Shown: positions 30,377 to 40,474, counted from the first letter of the stretch. The stretch: DNA of 64,000 nt from Flavobacteriaceae bacterium (GCA_947483075.1 CANKLE010000002.1:124001-188000), one strand, 5' to 3'. Numbers and translations: made by a program. The notes: generated by a model from the letters alone, not told the origin.

Positions 30377-30597
30377 CAATGTCCAAATAAACTTTTCATG
30401 ATGGTGTTTAGCCCTTTGAATGCCAAGTAAACTGCCCCAATGCAACATGCAATGCCTATCGCTAAAACAAGGTAATGCCAGGCGTTTTGCTTGTTGATAA
30501 AGGCATTGTAAATCACAGTGGGTCCTACAAATAGTAAGGGTAAGGCCCAAGCCATGTATTTAATTCCTTGTGCTAAAACTTCCCGGTTGGTTTTCAT
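30376..30597 (-). CDS. Small two-TM membrane protein (DUF6095-like)
   Basis: 73 aa; GIKYMAWALPLLFVGPTVIYNAFINKQ; coupled to both neighbours by overlapping start/stop. Confidence 0.75.
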   Translation of the reverse strand: MKTNREVLAQGIKYMAWALPLLFVGPTVIYNAFINKQNAWHYLVLAIGIACCIGAVYLAFKGLNTIMKSLFGH

Positions 30598-31418
30598 GCT
30601 TTTTCTTGGTTTTGGAAAAAAATTACTGCTTTTCGCACGCTGCCGTGAGTGAGAAGTAATTGTTCGGCGGTTTCATAATTTACATTGGTTTCATCCATAA
30701 TCATTTTGGTACCACGATCGACGAGTTTGGCATTACTCAATTGCATATCGACCATTTTATTGCCTTTCACTTTTCCCAACTGAATCATAGTAGCAGTAGA
30801 CAGCATATTGAGCACTAACTTTTGGGCAGTACCTGCTTTCATGCGGGAACTTCCGGTCACGAATTCAGGACCCACTACCACTTCAATAGGATATTTTGCG
30901 GTGAGCGCCAATGGGCTTCCGGCATTGCAAGTAATGCAACCGGTTGCAATTCCCTGTTCGTTGCAGGCTTGTAAGCCGCCAATTACATAGGGGGTTGTAC
31001 CTGAGGCCGCTATGCCAATTACTACGTCATTTGGTGTTAAAGTATAGGCGTTCAAATCGATCCAGGCTTGGTTTGGATTATCCTCGGCATTTTCTACTGC
31101 TTTACGAATGGCAGCATCACCACCGGCTATGATGCCAATGACTAAATCAAAAGGCACACCAAAAGTAGGCGGACATTCAGACGCGTCTACTATGCCTAAA
31201 CGGCCAGAGGTGCCCGCACCAATATAAAACAATCGACCGCCCATCTTCATTTTGGCCACAATTTCTTGCACCAAAGCTTCAATTTGAGGTAGCGCCTTCT
31301 CTACAGCTAGCGGCACGGTTTTGTCTTCGTTGTTGATGTGAAGCAATAAATCGCTTACCGGCATTTGTTCTAAATGTTGGTAGTGAGAGGCTTGTTCGGT
31401 GGTTTTCGTAAATGACAT
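30594..31418 (-). CDS. murQ: N-acetylmuramic acid 6-phosphate etherase
   Basis: GGRLFYIGAGTSGRLGIVDASECPPTFG, GSSRMKAGTAQKLVLNMLSTA. Confidence 0.97.
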   Translation of the reverse strand: MSFTKTTEQASHYQHLEQMPVSDLLLHINNEDKTVPLAVEKALPQIEALVQEIVAKMKMGGRLFYIGAGTSGRLGIVDASECPPTFGVPFDLVIGIIAGGDAAIRKAVENAEDNPNQAWIDLNAYTLTPNDVVIGIAASGTTPYVIGGLQACNEQGIATGCITCNAGSPLALTAKYPIEVVVGPEFVTGSSRMKAGTAQKLVLNMLSTATMIQLGKVKGNKMVDMQLSNAKLVDRGTKMIMDETNVNYETAEQLLLTHGSVRKAVIFFQNQEKA

Positions 31419-31431
31419 AATTACAAGTAAT

Positions 31432-32100
31432 TTAGAGCAAGTAGGCCAATGCTATTCCCAGTACAATCATACTGATCTTGGCGATGTTAAATTTATGTCC
31501 TTCACTGCTTTCAAAAATAATGGTAGAGGAAATATGAAATAATATCCCAATGACCACGGCTGTAATCTGAGCGGAATATTGGGTAATAAATGGTGCTGAA
31601 CCTCCTAGGAAGGTTCCCAAAGGAGTCATGAGTGCAAAGCCCATCATAAAAACAAATAAGGCCGTTTGGTTTAAATTTCCTTTTCTAAAAAAGGTAGCTA
31701 AAATGATGGCGATTGGCAAATGATGTATAGCAATTCCCAAGGCCAAAGTAGGGTGCTGACTTACAGGAACGCCTTCTAATAGCGCGTGAATACATAAACT
31801 TAAAAACAGCAACCAAGGAATTTGTGAGATGGAATCGTGCCCGTGAACGTGTCCGTGTTCGGCCCCTTTTGAGGCAACTTCTAATACAATCTGAATCAAT
31901 ATGCCCAGCATGATAAAAAGTCCGATCGAAGGATTGGCTGCAGCATAAGCAGCTGGCAACAAATGAAAAACAGTGAGCGCCAATAAAAACGCACCGCTAA
32001 AGGCCAATAGTAATTTTAAATTTTTCTTGTTGTCGGGGGCAACAAAAAGGGCAATGCCATAACCCAAAAGCACCGATAAAAAAGGCAAGAGGTAATTCAT
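31432..32100 (-). CDS. ZIP family metal transporter
   Basis: Multi-pass; His-rich loop GAEHGHVHGHD; HALLEGVP and IAIHHLPIAIIL motifs. Confidence 0.88.
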   Translation of the reverse strand: MNYLLPFLSVLLGYGIALFVAPDNKKNLKLLLAFSGAFLLALTVFHLLPAAYAAANPSIGLFIMLGILIQIVLEVASKGAEHGHVHGHDSISQIPWLLFLSLCIHALLEGVPVSQHPTLALGIAIHHLPIAIILATFFRKGNLNQTALFVFMMGFALMTPLGTFLGGSAPFITQYSAQITAVVIGILFHISSTIIFESSEGHKFNIAKISMIVLGIALAYLL

Positions 32101-32864
32101 TATTTAAAAATCAAAATGAGCCGTTCGCTCTCGTTTTTATGAAATTTTTTCAGTTTGTAATCGCCAAAGACATCCAGCAAATAAATGCCCGCTTTGTCCA
32201 TCATTTCCTGAAAATCAGCCAATGTAAAGGCCCGAACTTTCTCGGTAAAATGATAGGAATTCCCTTGGTCTTCAAAGTCAATTTCTTTGCAAATAAAACC
32301 GTCTTTGAGGTAACGTTTTAATGTAAAGCAAATGCCGTCGATGGTTTTTTCTTCTTCGGCCACCAACTGATTGAGCACGTAGGTCACGTTCATAAAATCA
32401 ATCACACCAAATCCGTATTCGCTTAAATTATTTTTGATATTGATTAGCGTTTGCAAATGGTCCTCGTCGTTATCAAAATACCCAAAACTGGTAAACAAAT
32501 TGAAGATCGCATCATACGCTTGGCCAAAATCATGTCGCATGTCGTGCACCCGAAAATCCAAATTGGCATTGGCATTGCGCTGGGCAGTAGCAATACTGTT
32601 GGCTGATAAATCGATGCCGGTTACCTTAAACCCCAATTGATTCAAGTAGATCGCATGTCTGCCTGCACCACAGGCCAAATCGAGCACCGTAGCTTTTTCG
32701 GGTAAATTGAGGTAATGCGTGAGCGTATCCATAAACAGTTGCGCCTCGCGGTAGTTGCGGTCTTTGTATAAAATAGGATAATAAGGAGTGTCAAACCAAG
32801 AAGCAAACCAAGAAGTGGCGGTGTTGGCAGGTTGGATTGACTCCGGTTGTTGAGATTGTGACAT
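32100..32864 (-). CDS. Class I SAM-dependent methyltransferase
   Basis: VLDLACGAGRHAIYLNQLGFKVTGIDLS; start trimmed to MSQSQQPES. Confidence 0.88.
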   Translation of the reverse strand: MSQSQQPESIQPANTATSWFASWFDTPYYPILYKDRNYREAQLFMDTLTHYLNLPEKATVLDLACGAGRHAIYLNQLGFKVTGIDLSANSIATAQRNANANLDFRVHDMRHDFGQAYDAIFNLFTSFGYFDNDEDHLQTLINIKNNLSEYGFGVIDFMNVTYVLNQLVAEEEKTIDGICFTLKRYLKDGFICKEIDFEDQGNSYHFTEKVRAFTLADFQEMMDKAGIYLLDVFGDYKLKKFHKNESERLILIFK

Positions 32865-32982
32865 TTGTGCGACTACAGTATTTTGAACCCCAAAAATACT
32901 GTATTTTTGCCAAGCATTTTCAATAAAAAAAAATTGTTGCCAACTGAAAATGCATTTTACAAGCAGGCAATAACTCGGTGCG

Positions 32983-34149
32983 ATGGAAAATTTTAAAATG
33001 GTGGCCAAGACTTTTTTTGGCTTCGAAGAACTATTGGCAAAAGAACTGCAACAATTGGGTGCCCAAGAAGTTGAACCAGGCATTCGGATGGTTGCTTTTA
33101 AGGGCGATCAGGGGTTTATGTACAAAGCCAATTTGGCCCTGCGTACCGCCCTAAAAATACTGAAACCCATCTTTTATTTTAAAGCGACCAACGAAACGAA
33201 CTTGTATACTGGCATAGCCAAAATAAAATGGAACAATTACCTCCAGCCGCACCAAACCTTTGTGATCGACACCACGGTGCATTCCGATTACTTTAAGCAT
33301 TCGCAATTTGTATCCCAAAAATGCAAGGACGCGATAGTCGATCAGTTTCGAAACGAAACCGGCCAACGGCCCAGTATAGATAAAGATTATCCCGATGTAC
33401 GCATCAACATTCACATTGCCAAAGACCAAGTTTCGGTAGCTTTGGATACTTCGGGAGCTTCGCTGCATCACCGCGGCTACCGCACAGCTACCAATATTGC
33501 CCCAATAAATGAAGTGTTGGCTGCCGGCATGTTGTTGCTTTCGGGTTGGGACGGACAAGGCGATTTTATGGACCCCATGTGCGGCAGCGGAACTATTCTA
33601 GCCGAAGCTGCTATGATTGCTTGTCAGATACCAGCCAACATCAACCGCAAGGAGTTTGCGTTCGAGAAATGGTCAGATTGGGATCCCGATTTGTTTGCGA
33701 CCATCGAAACGGCTTTGCTTAATAAAGTGCGCGAATTTCATTACACCATTACCGGTTATGACAAAGCACCTAGTGCGGTATTGAAAGCCAAAGACAACAT
33801 CAAAAACGCCAATTTACAGGATTACATTACGATCCAAGAATGCAATTTTTTTGATACCGAAAAAACCACCAAAGGGCCGTTGCACATGCTGTTTAATCCG
33901 CCCTACGGCGAACGATTGGACATCCAGATGGAACGATTTTATGCTGAGATAGGCGATACCTTAAAGAAAAGTTACCCGGGGACTAATGCTTGGTTCATTA
34001 CAGGCAATTTAGAAGCCTTGAAATTTGTGGGATTAAAACCTTCCCGAAAAATTAAATTATTTAACGGAAGTTTGGAAGCCCGTTTGGTGAAATACGAAAT
34101 GTACGAAGGCAGCAAACGAACCAAATTTCAACAATCCGAACAAGACTAA
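32983..34149 (+). CDS. THUMP-domain rRNA methyltransferase (RlmL N-terminal-domain type)
   Basis: THUMP N-terminus; DPMCGSGTILAEAAMIA; catalytic motif FNPPYGERL. Confidence 0.92.
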   Translation: MENFKMVAKTFFGFEELLAKELQQLGAQEVEPGIRMVAFKGDQGFMYKANLALRTALKILKPIFYFKATNETNLYTGIAKIKWNNYLQPHQTFVIDTTVHSDYFKHSQFVSQKCKDAIVDQFRNETGQRPSIDKDYPDVRINIHIAKDQVSVALDTSGASLHHRGYRTATNIAPINEVLAAGMLLLSGWDGQGDFMDPMCGSGTILAEAAMIACQIPANINRKEFAFEKWSDWDPDLFATIETALLNKVREFHYTITGYDKAPSAVLKAKDNIKNANLQDYITIQECNFFDTEKTTKGPLHMLFNPPYGERLDIQMERFYAEIGDTLKKSYPGTNAWFITGNLEALKFVGLKPSRKIKLFNGSLEARLVKYEMYEGSKRTKFQQSEQD

Positions 34150-34152
34150 ACC

Positions 34153-34386
34153 ATGACTAAACTTAAACTCCGCGCGTTTTTATACCAATTGGGCAGTTTT
34201 GCTTTGTTGTTTATCCTATTTCGTTTTTTGCTTGCAGAATACAGTAATCTTTCCGGTTTTTGGATTCCCTTTACTGCTTTTGTAATCGGAACGCTCTTGA
34301 GTCCCAAATTTCAAGCGGTCAAGACCAATAACGGCGAACGTTTGTTTATGAGCTGGATTTTTGTAAAAGGGGTGAAGGAGATTTAG
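34153..34386 (+). CDS. Small membrane protein, unknown function
   Basis: 77 aa with two hydrophobic segments, 3 nt after the methyltransferase. Confidence 0.65.
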   Translation: MTKLKLRAFLYQLGSFALLFILFRFLLAEYSNLSGFWIPFTAFVIGTLLSPKFQAVKTNNGERLFMSWIFVKGVKEI

Positions 34387-34390
34387 TTTT

Positions 34391-34439
34391 GTTTCAAGTT
34401 TCAAGTTTCAAGTTTCAAGTTTCAGGTTTCAAGTTTCAC
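34391..34439. repeat. Heptamer array, 7 units of GTTTCAA (ACTTGAA on the other strand)
   Basis: gtttcaa gtttcaa gtttcaa gtttcaa gtttcag gtttcaa gtttcac. Confidence 0.9.
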
Positions 34440-34502
34440 GAAATGTGTAGTTCCGCTGCGCTATAATCCTTTTTAAATAATACCTCTTAGTATAATTATC
34501 AC

Positions 34503-34533
34503 AACCTTAAACCTTAAACCTGAAACTTGGAAC
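34503..34533. repeat. Heptamer array in opposite orientation (AACCTTA x2, AACCTGA, AACTTGG, AAC)
   Basis: Shares the 14-nt inverted copy AAACCTGAAACTTG with the array at 34391..34439. Confidence 0.85.
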
Positions 34534-35435
34534 TATTCTATTTTCACAAACTTTCTTGTCGTATTTCCAATTTTTATCAAATACACGCCTGCAGCTAAAT
34601 TAACCACATTAAGGCTAGTTTGATTGGAATTAAGCATTCCAGTTTGACAAATCTGCCCCGCCTGGTTTACAATTTGGTAAGTGTTTTGGGCAGGCAAATT
34701 CGATGTCCATTGCACATTCATCTCATGAGATACTAAGGTAGGAGAAATGGTAAACTTTTGGTTGTCAAAGGGTGTAGTTTGCAACAATGATCCGGTGCGT
34801 ACATCATCAATCACCAATCGCGAACCATATTGAGGAGCAAAACCTTCCTTGGCCATGCTAAATTCTACATACATATGGGTGGGAGTACCCGTTTCGGTAT
34901 ACACAAGTGGCACTGTAACAAAATGAAAGTTTTCATCTGTCGCCACTAGATCATATAATCCGCTGGCCATTTCAATGCCATTTTCGTTCAGGATGATCAA
35001 TTTCGCTTCGGCAATTTCGGAGCCTATCGGAATGAATTTATATTGAAAACTATACCAATCAATCGTTTCATTTCCGGTTAAGGGAACGCCAGGATTCCAA
35101 CCCGGACTGTCTTGGGTGCTGTCCCAAAACAACTGGGCACCACCTTTTATTACGGAGTTTTGTGATTCATTAAATGCATTTGAGATTTCAAGACCAAAAC
35201 TGCCTTCAGACGCATCGGTGGTAGCGTTGCACAAACTCGGAATACAACTGCTAAACCAAATATTATCCATTGTGGCTTCGCCCGTTTCTACACTAATACT
35301 CACCGGAACAGAAAAATTAATCCCCCAGTTGGAAGCCAATAAATTGGGCTTTACATCCTCAAAATTGCCGTTTAGGAGTTGTCCGAAACCTGCTATTTGT
35401 GATAAAAGTGCGCTTAAGAATAAAATCTTTTTCAT
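34533..35435 (-). CDS. Secreted protein with T9SS type A C-terminal sorting domain
   Basis: Signal peptide; C-terminus QNTYQIVNQAGQICQTGMLNSNQTSLNVVNLAAGVYLIKIGNTTRKFVKIE. Confidence 0.85.
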   Translation of the reverse strand: MKKILFLSALLSQIAGFGQLLNGNFEDVKPNLLASNWGINFSVPVSISVETGEATMDNIWFSSCIPSLCNATTDASEGSFGLEISNAFNESQNSVIKGGAQLFWDSTQDSPGWNPGVPLTGNETIDWYSFQYKFIPIGSEIAEAKLIILNENGIEMASGLYDLVATDENFHFVTVPLVYTETGTPTHMYVEFSMAKEGFAPQYGSRLVIDDVRTGSLLQTTPFDNQKFTISPTLVSHEMNVQWTSNLPAQNTYQIVNQAGQICQTGMLNSNQTSLNVVNLAAGVYLIKIGNTTRKFVKIE

Positions 35436-35439
35436 TTTT

Positions 35440-36162
35440 TTATTTTTTTAGGGGTATCAGCTCTTTCTTTTTGTACAAAGGAACCAGATAGGACAGGGTG
35501 TAATTAAATCCGGCGCCAAATGTGCCGCCATAGGTTCTGTTAAAACCGGGGATATATAAGTTGTCAAAGTTAGCCGGATATTTGTTAGTAACTAATTTAT
35601 TCATCCTAAAACTAAATCCCAAGTAAAAGTTTTGAATTACTTTGGCTTTCATGCCCACCACCACTTCTAGCCATTGTGCCGATAACCCATTGGTGGTAGT
35701 GCCTGGAGCATATAGTGGGTTTTCGTCAAAGTAATGATTGGTGCTGTATATTTTGTACGAATTTAAGGTTTGTGAAAAAGAACTTGCGCTGTAGCGGAGC
35801 CCTACCGTAATTACATTTTCCATGTCGAGCCAATTTTCGTAAAAATTGTAGTCAAAACCAGCTTTTAGGTAGGTTCCTTTGGCCGTATAATTGATCAAAT
35901 AATCGTTCTCGGTGGTATTTTCGTTGCCAATTTCTCCGGCGAGGTAGTAGTTTTTTGTCAATCGGTAATCGCCAGTAAACTCAATTCCTTTGTAGTTGTT
36001 GTTTCGAAAAGACTGCCCTAATTTATAGAGATCTACACCCAATCGCAGTCCGTACCGATTGGTTTTGGGCGCTATGCTGTCTTTCCTGGCATCTTGTGCA
36101 ACAGCACTGAGTGCAACACCAAGGAGGCAAAGACTAAAAAAATACTTTAAAGTGCGTCTCAT
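35440..36162 (-). CDS. Putative outer-membrane beta-barrel protein (DUF6048-like)
   Basis: Signal peptide, GLRLGVDLYKLGQSF, alternating strands, barrel-like C-terminus. Confidence 0.75.
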   Translation of the reverse strand: MRRTLKYFFSLCLLGVALSAVAQDARKDSIAPKTNRYGLRLGVDLYKLGQSFRNNNYKGIEFTGDYRLTKNYYLAGEIGNENTTENDYLINYTAKGTYLKAGFDYNFYENWLDMENVITVGLRYSASSFSQTLNSYKIYSTNHYFDENPLYAPGTTTNGLSAQWLEVVVGMKAKVIQNFYLGFSFRMNKLVTNKYPANFDNLYIPGFNRTYGGTFGAGFNYTLSYLVPLYKKKELIPLKK

Positions 36163-36661
36163 TTTCGTTGGTGATTTGGTACTGGTTTACAATGATGTTT
36201 TTAATCCAAGCTGAACCAGAAGGGGCTATTTCGCTCAAGGCATAGGGATTGGTGTCGTCTAAGGTAAATAGGGTTTTGTAGCCGCAGGCTCTCGAAACAT
36301 AGATATTGTTGCGGGTGTAATTAAATTGCAATATATCCGAATTGACTAAAGATGGTGTGACGGTATTTCCGTAGTTTAAGATGAACTGAAATTGGGTAAG
36401 ATCAGCTGTGAGTTTAAGAGGAATCTTTATTGTACTTACGGCATTAAAAGCAAGTCCAGTATCCATTCCTTCGCCCACCACCAATAAATTGGTTACATTT
36501 TTTTTGAGAGTAGGGTTGGTAATGTCATAGAAATCAAGTACCACTTGTGGAGTAGTAGCTGTTGCCGGGTCACAGATGTCGTCTTTTTCGCAGCCGGAGG
36601 AAATCCAAACCAAGGCGAGGATAAGTAAAATGGATATTTTTTGGAGTGAATTCATTTGCAC
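36134..36661 (-). CDS. Lipoprotein (DUF6452-like)
   Basis: Lipobox WISSGCEKDDICDP; 29-nt overlap with the downstream gene. Confidence 0.75.
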   Translation of the reverse strand: MQMNSLQKISILLILALVWISSGCEKDDICDPATATTPQVVLDFYDITNPTLKKNVTNLLVVGEGMDTGLAFNAVSTIKIPLKLTADLTQFQFILNYGNTVTPSLVNSDILQFNYTRNNIYVSRACGYKTLFTLDDTNPYALSEIAPSGSAWIKNIIVNQYQITNENETHFKVFF

Positions 36662-36664
36662 CGC

Positions 36665-38077
36665 TTAACGTTTTTCCAAAAGTACAATATTTTCTACGTG
36701 ATGTGTTTGCGGAAACATATCTACCGGTCGAACGCGTGTTACCGTGTAGGCTTCGTCTAGTAAGGCCAAATCTCGTGCTTGAGTAGCCGAGTTGCAACTC
36801 ACATAGACAATGCGCTGCGGTGCAATCTTGAGCAATTGAGCCACTACTTCTTTGTGCATGCCGTCTCGCGGTGGATCTGTAATGACCACATCGGGCTGAC
36901 CGTGTTGCGCAATGAAGGCGTCATTAAACACCACTTTCATGTCGCCTACAAAAAAGTGACAGTTCTCGATGTTGTTGCGTTTGGCGTTGGCTTTGGCGTC
37001 CAAGATGGCTTCAGGTACGCTTTCAACTCCAATTACTTTTAAGGCTTGTTTGGATACAAATTGCGCAATGGTGCCTGTCCCGGTATATAAATCATAGACT
37101 ATTTCCTTGCCGGTGAGTCCTGCAAATTCGCGGGTGAGTTTATATAATTCGTAGGCTTGCGCCGAATTGGTTTGGTAAAATGATTTGGCGTTAATGCTAA
37201 ACTGCAAGCCTTCCATTTCTTCCAAAATATAATCGCGGCCTTTGAAGCATACAATTTCCTGATCGTAAATGGTGTCGTTGGGTTTGGTATTGATTACGTA
37301 TTGCAACGAAGTAATCATTGGGAAGGTTTCGGCCAAATGATTCAAAAGCAATTCTCTTGCCGCTTTGTCATTTTCAAAAAACTGAATCAACACCATGATT
37401 TCGCCAGTTGACGAAGTTCGGATCATGAGTGTACGCAATAATCCTTCGTGATTTCGGGGGTTAAAAAAGCTGAGGTCGTTGGCGTTGGCAAATTCACGAA
37501 TGCTATTGCGAATGGCATTCGAAGGGTCAGCTTGCAAATGACAATGGGTGATGTCTAATATTTTATCCCACATTTTGGGAATGTGAAAGCCTAAAGCATT
37601 TTTGTTTTCTATGGTGTCCAATTGATCAATTTCATTTTCCGTGAGCCAACGCGAATTTGAGAAGCCGAACTCCATTTTGTTGCGGTAAAAAAATTGGTTT
37701 TCAGCGCCCAGGATAGCATCCATTTCGGGGATTTCAATCTTTCCGATGCGTTGCAGGTGGTTTTTCACCTCATTTTGTTTGTAAACCAATTGCTGCGGGT
37801 AGTTCATGTTTTGCCATTTGCATCCGCCACACACCCCAAAATGAATGCACACCGGATCTACACGCTGAGGTGAATAGGTGTGGAATCGTATAGCTTTGCC
37901 TTCGTAGTAGGCTTTTCTTTTCTTAAAGGTTTGCACGTCAACCACATCGCCGGGCACTACATTGGGGAGAAATATTACTTTGCCGTCTGGCGCTTTTGCA
38001 ACACAAACTCCTTTGGCGCCTGCGTCGAGGATCTCGATGTGATCAAATACAATTTTGTCGGTTTTTTTCTTTGCCAT
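36665..38077 (-). CDS. rlmD: 23S rRNA (uracil-5-)-methyltransferase (RlmD/RumA family)
   Basis: HFGVCGGCKWQ Fe-S cysteines, DLYTGTGTIAQFV, DPPRDGMHKEV, VYVSCNSATQARDL. Confidence 0.92.
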   Translation of the reverse strand: MAKKKTDKIVFDHIEILDAGAKGVCVAKAPDGKVIFLPNVVPGDVVDVQTFKKRKAYYEGKAIRFHTYSPQRVDPVCIHFGVCGGCKWQNMNYPQQLVYKQNEVKNHLQRIGKIEIPEMDAILGAENQFFYRNKMEFGFSNSRWLTENEIDQLDTIENKNALGFHIPKMWDKILDITHCHLQADPSNAIRNSIREFANANDLSFFNPRNHEGLLRTLMIRTSSTGEIMVLIQFFENDKAARELLLNHLAETFPMITSLQYVINTKPNDTIYDQEIVCFKGRDYILEEMEGLQFSINAKSFYQTNSAQAYELYKLTREFAGLTGKEIVYDLYTGTGTIAQFVSKQALKVIGVESVPEAILDAKANAKRNNIENCHFFVGDMKVVFNDAFIAQHGQPDVVITDPPRDGMHKEVVAQLLKIAPQRIVYVSCNSATQARDLALLDEAYTVTRVRPVDMFPQTHHVENIVLLEKR

Positions 38078-38166
38078 GGCGCAAAAATAAGCGAATGACT
38101 AACTAGTTGTTTTTAAAAAATAAAAATTTTGTGAATTAATTTACAAACCCACAAAATGCAAAGGGT

Positions 38167-38190
38167 ATTTTATTATTTCCGCAATAAAAT
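38167..38190. promoter_or_regulatory. Inverted repeat ATTTTATT-n8-AATAAAAT just upstream of a -7-like TAGTTTTG (38194-38201)
   Basis: Perfect 8-nt arms upstream of rocD. Confidence 0.35.
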
Positions 38191-38267
38191 ATGTAGTTTT
38201 GTGCCAGTTCTGGATGATTTCTCTCCACAAGTAGGAATACTAAATTACCAAATTAAACTACTTTTTC

Positions 38268-39548
38268 ATGGCCACAGCTTCAGCCAAAACCCCCGATCAC
38301 TTCATCAACTTAGAACAACAGTATGGCGCGCACAATTACCATCCTTTGCCCGTCGTTTTGCAGCGCGGAGAAGGCGTTTATGTGTGGGATGTAGAAGGAA
38401 AGCAGTATTATGATTTTTTATCGGCCTATTCGGCGGTAAATCAAGGCCATTGCCACCCTAAAATTATTCAAGCGATGGTAAATCAGGCGCAAACCCTCAC
38501 ACTTACTTCTCGTGCTTTTTACAATGATCAATTGGGTCCTTATGAGCAATTTCTTACTTCCTATTTTGGATTTGACAAGGTGTTGCCCATGAATACCGGT
38601 GCTGAGGCGGTAGAAACTGCTTTGAAAATATGCCGAAAGTGGGCCTACGAAGTAAAAGGCATTGCCGAACAACAAGCCCAGATTGTGGTTTGTGACGGAA
38701 ACTTTCACGGACGAACTACGACCATCATTTCCTTTTCGAATGATACCAATGCCCGAACAAATTTTGGCCCCTACACCCAAGGATTTATAGCGATTCCCTA
38801 TGATGATGTTGATGCTTTGGAGCATGTATTCAAAAGCAATCCAAATATAGCCGGGTTTTTAGTAGAACCTATACAAGGGGAAGCGGGTGTATATACCCCT
38901 GCAGAAGACTATATGCTGCGTGTTAAGGAACTTTGTACAAAATATAACGTCTTGTTTATCGCCGACGAAATTCAAACGGGAATTGCCCGCACCGGATCTT
39001 TGTTGGCTGTCTGTGGAAATTGCAGCTGTGAAAATGCCTGCGAACGCCAAGCGACATACGCCCGACCAGACCTGTTGATTTTAGGAAAAGCCTTATCTGG
39101 CGGAGTTTATCCCGTTTCGGCTGTCTTGGCTGATGAGGCAGTAATGCAGGTTATTCATCCCGGTCAACATGGGTCAACCTTTGGCGGAAATCCTATAGCA
39201 GCAGCTGTTGCCGTAGCCTCGCTCGAAGTGGTACAAGACGAAAACTTGGCTCAAAATGCCCGAAAATTAGGTAAATTGTTTCGAGAGAAAATGAATGAAT
39301 ACCTTCAAGGCAGTTCTATCGTGCGATTGGTGCGCGGCAAAGGTTTGTTGAATGCCATTGTGATCAATGACACCGAAGAAAGTGATACGGCTTGGAATAT
39401 ATGCGTTGCCTTAAAAGACAACGGACTATTGGCTAAGCCCACCCACGGCAACATCATTCGATTTGCGCCGCCTTTGGTCATGACCGAAGCCCAGTTGCTG
39501 GATTGTGTTGCTATTATTTGCAAAACGCTACAACACTTTGAAAACTAA
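38268..39548 (+). CDS. rocD: Ornithine--oxo-acid transaminase
   Basis: [68 protein letters not shown]. Confidence 0.96.
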   Translation: MATASAKTPDHFINLEQQYGAHNYHPLPVVLQRGEGVYVWDVEGKQYYDFLSAYSAVNQGHCHPKIIQAMVNQAQTLTLTSRAFYNDQLGPYEQFLTSYFGFDKVLPMNTGAEAVETALKICRKWAYEVKGIAEQQAQIVVCDGNFHGRTTTIISFSNDTNARTNFGPYTQGFIAIPYDDVDALEHVFKSNPNIAGFLVEPIQGEAGVYTPAEDYMLRVKELCTKYNVLFIADEIQTGIARTGSLLAVCGNCSCENACERQATYARPDLLILGKALSGGVYPVSAVLADEAVMQVIHPGQHGSTFGGNPIAAAVAVASLEVVQDENLAQNARKLGKLFREKMNEYLQGSSIVRLVRGKGLLNAIVINDTEESDTAWNICVALKDNGLLAKPTHGNIIRFAPPLVMTEAQLLDCVAIICKTLQHFEN

Positions 39549-39550
39549 CA

Positions 39551-39580
39551 AAAAAGGAGCCAATTGGCTCCTTTTTTTAT
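39551..39580. terminator. Bidirectional terminator
   Basis: AAAAAA-GGAGCCAATTGGCTCC-TTTTTTT. Confidence 0.85.
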
Positions 39581-39918
39581 TGATTCAGTTCTTCTTGGTA
39601 GCGCGCTTTTTCGATTAGGTTTTGTTGGAATGCTGCCATGCCTTCTTCGCCAATGACAATCCACAAATACAGCGTGAAGATTAAATAAATGGTGCTTAGA
39701 ATTAGGCCTATTACGGCAATAACTCGTGCAGCATTTACAGTTCCTAAACTGGCGTACTGCTCTGGATTTTCCCAATAGAGTTGCTCTTCTTTTTTGGCTT
39801 TTTGAATGGCAACTACAGCCAATACAATTCCTACAACACCATACAGACAGCAGGTGATTACCGATAAAATACTCAAGATTAAAATGGTGTTTGCGTTGGG
39901 TAATTTTTGTTTTTCCAT
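39577..39918 (-). CDS. CCC-motif / DUF4190-like membrane protein
   Basis: ILSVITCCLYGVVGIVLAVVAIQKAKKEEQLYWENPEQYASLGTVNAARVIAVIGLILS. Confidence 0.85.
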   Translation of the reverse strand: MEKQKLPNANTILILSILSVITCCLYGVVGIVLAVVAIQKAKKEEQLYWENPEQYASLGTVNAARVIAVIGLILSTIYLIFTLYLWIVIGEEGMAAFQQNLIEKARYQEELNQ

Positions 39919-39925
39919 AGTTACT

Positions 39926-40210
39926 TTAGCTAATTACAATTTTATAAAAGTAGGCGCCAATCATAAAAACCGCATTCAATACAGCAGATCCTATTAGTGC
40001 TTTGCTGTAGTTTCGGGATTGATCGGCGAAATGAAGAGCAACAACAAGTGTAAATAAAAGGCTAGAATACACAGCAGGAAATTGAATGAAAGCCATTTTA
40101 AAATTTCCTTCAACTAGATCAATTAAAGAGCGTTGCAATCCACAGCCTAAACAATCAATTCCGAATAATCTTTTATTCATACAAGGCAATAAAAACCGAT
40201 TTACATCCAT
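39926..40210 (-). CDS. DUF2752 family membrane protein
   Basis: FGIDCLGCGLQRSLIDLVEGNF. Confidence 0.88.
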   Translation of the reverse strand: MDVNRFLLPCMNKRLFGIDCLGCGLQRSLIDLVEGNFKMAFIQFPAVYSSLLFTLVVALHFADQSRNYSKALIGSAVLNAVFMIGAYFYKIVIS

Positions 40211-40288
40211 GATCTGATTGGTTTACTCTCGTTTCTGCTTGAAAGTTTAGTACTTTTGAAGCGGGTACAAATTAAATCAATTAAATGC

Positions 40289-40474
40289 ATGAAAACAATA
40301 CGATTTATAATGGTTTTAGCGGCTGCTGCAGGTTTATTGTTTTACGAGCCATCAAAAGACGCAAGTTCTATATTGATAGAATGCTTGCTTGTTCTAGTGT
40401 TTATGTTTGGAATGATGAAATTGAGCGCCAAAACCCCGAGCAAGGAAACCGAAAAACCAGAAGATCATGTTTAA
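40289..40474 (+). CDS. Small membrane protein of unknown function
   Basis: Start trimmed to MKTIRFIMVLAAAAG; overlaps the start of the Smr gene. Confidence 0.6.
   Translation: MKTIRFIMVLAAAAGLLFYEPSKDASSILIECLLVLVFMFGMMKLSAKTPSKETEKPEDHV

Noticed and set aside
32864-33083. N-terminal extension of the methyltransferase ORF (MPGSTSWAPN...)
   Set aside because: Overlaps the divergent THUMP gene and promoter region; MSQSQQPES at 32864 is the more plausible start.
34391-34439. Possible CRISPR array
   Set aside because: Units are 7 nt with no spacers; no cas genes in the window.
38418-38825. 135-aa antisense ORF in rocD
   Set aside because: Shadow ORF opposite a conserved aminotransferase.
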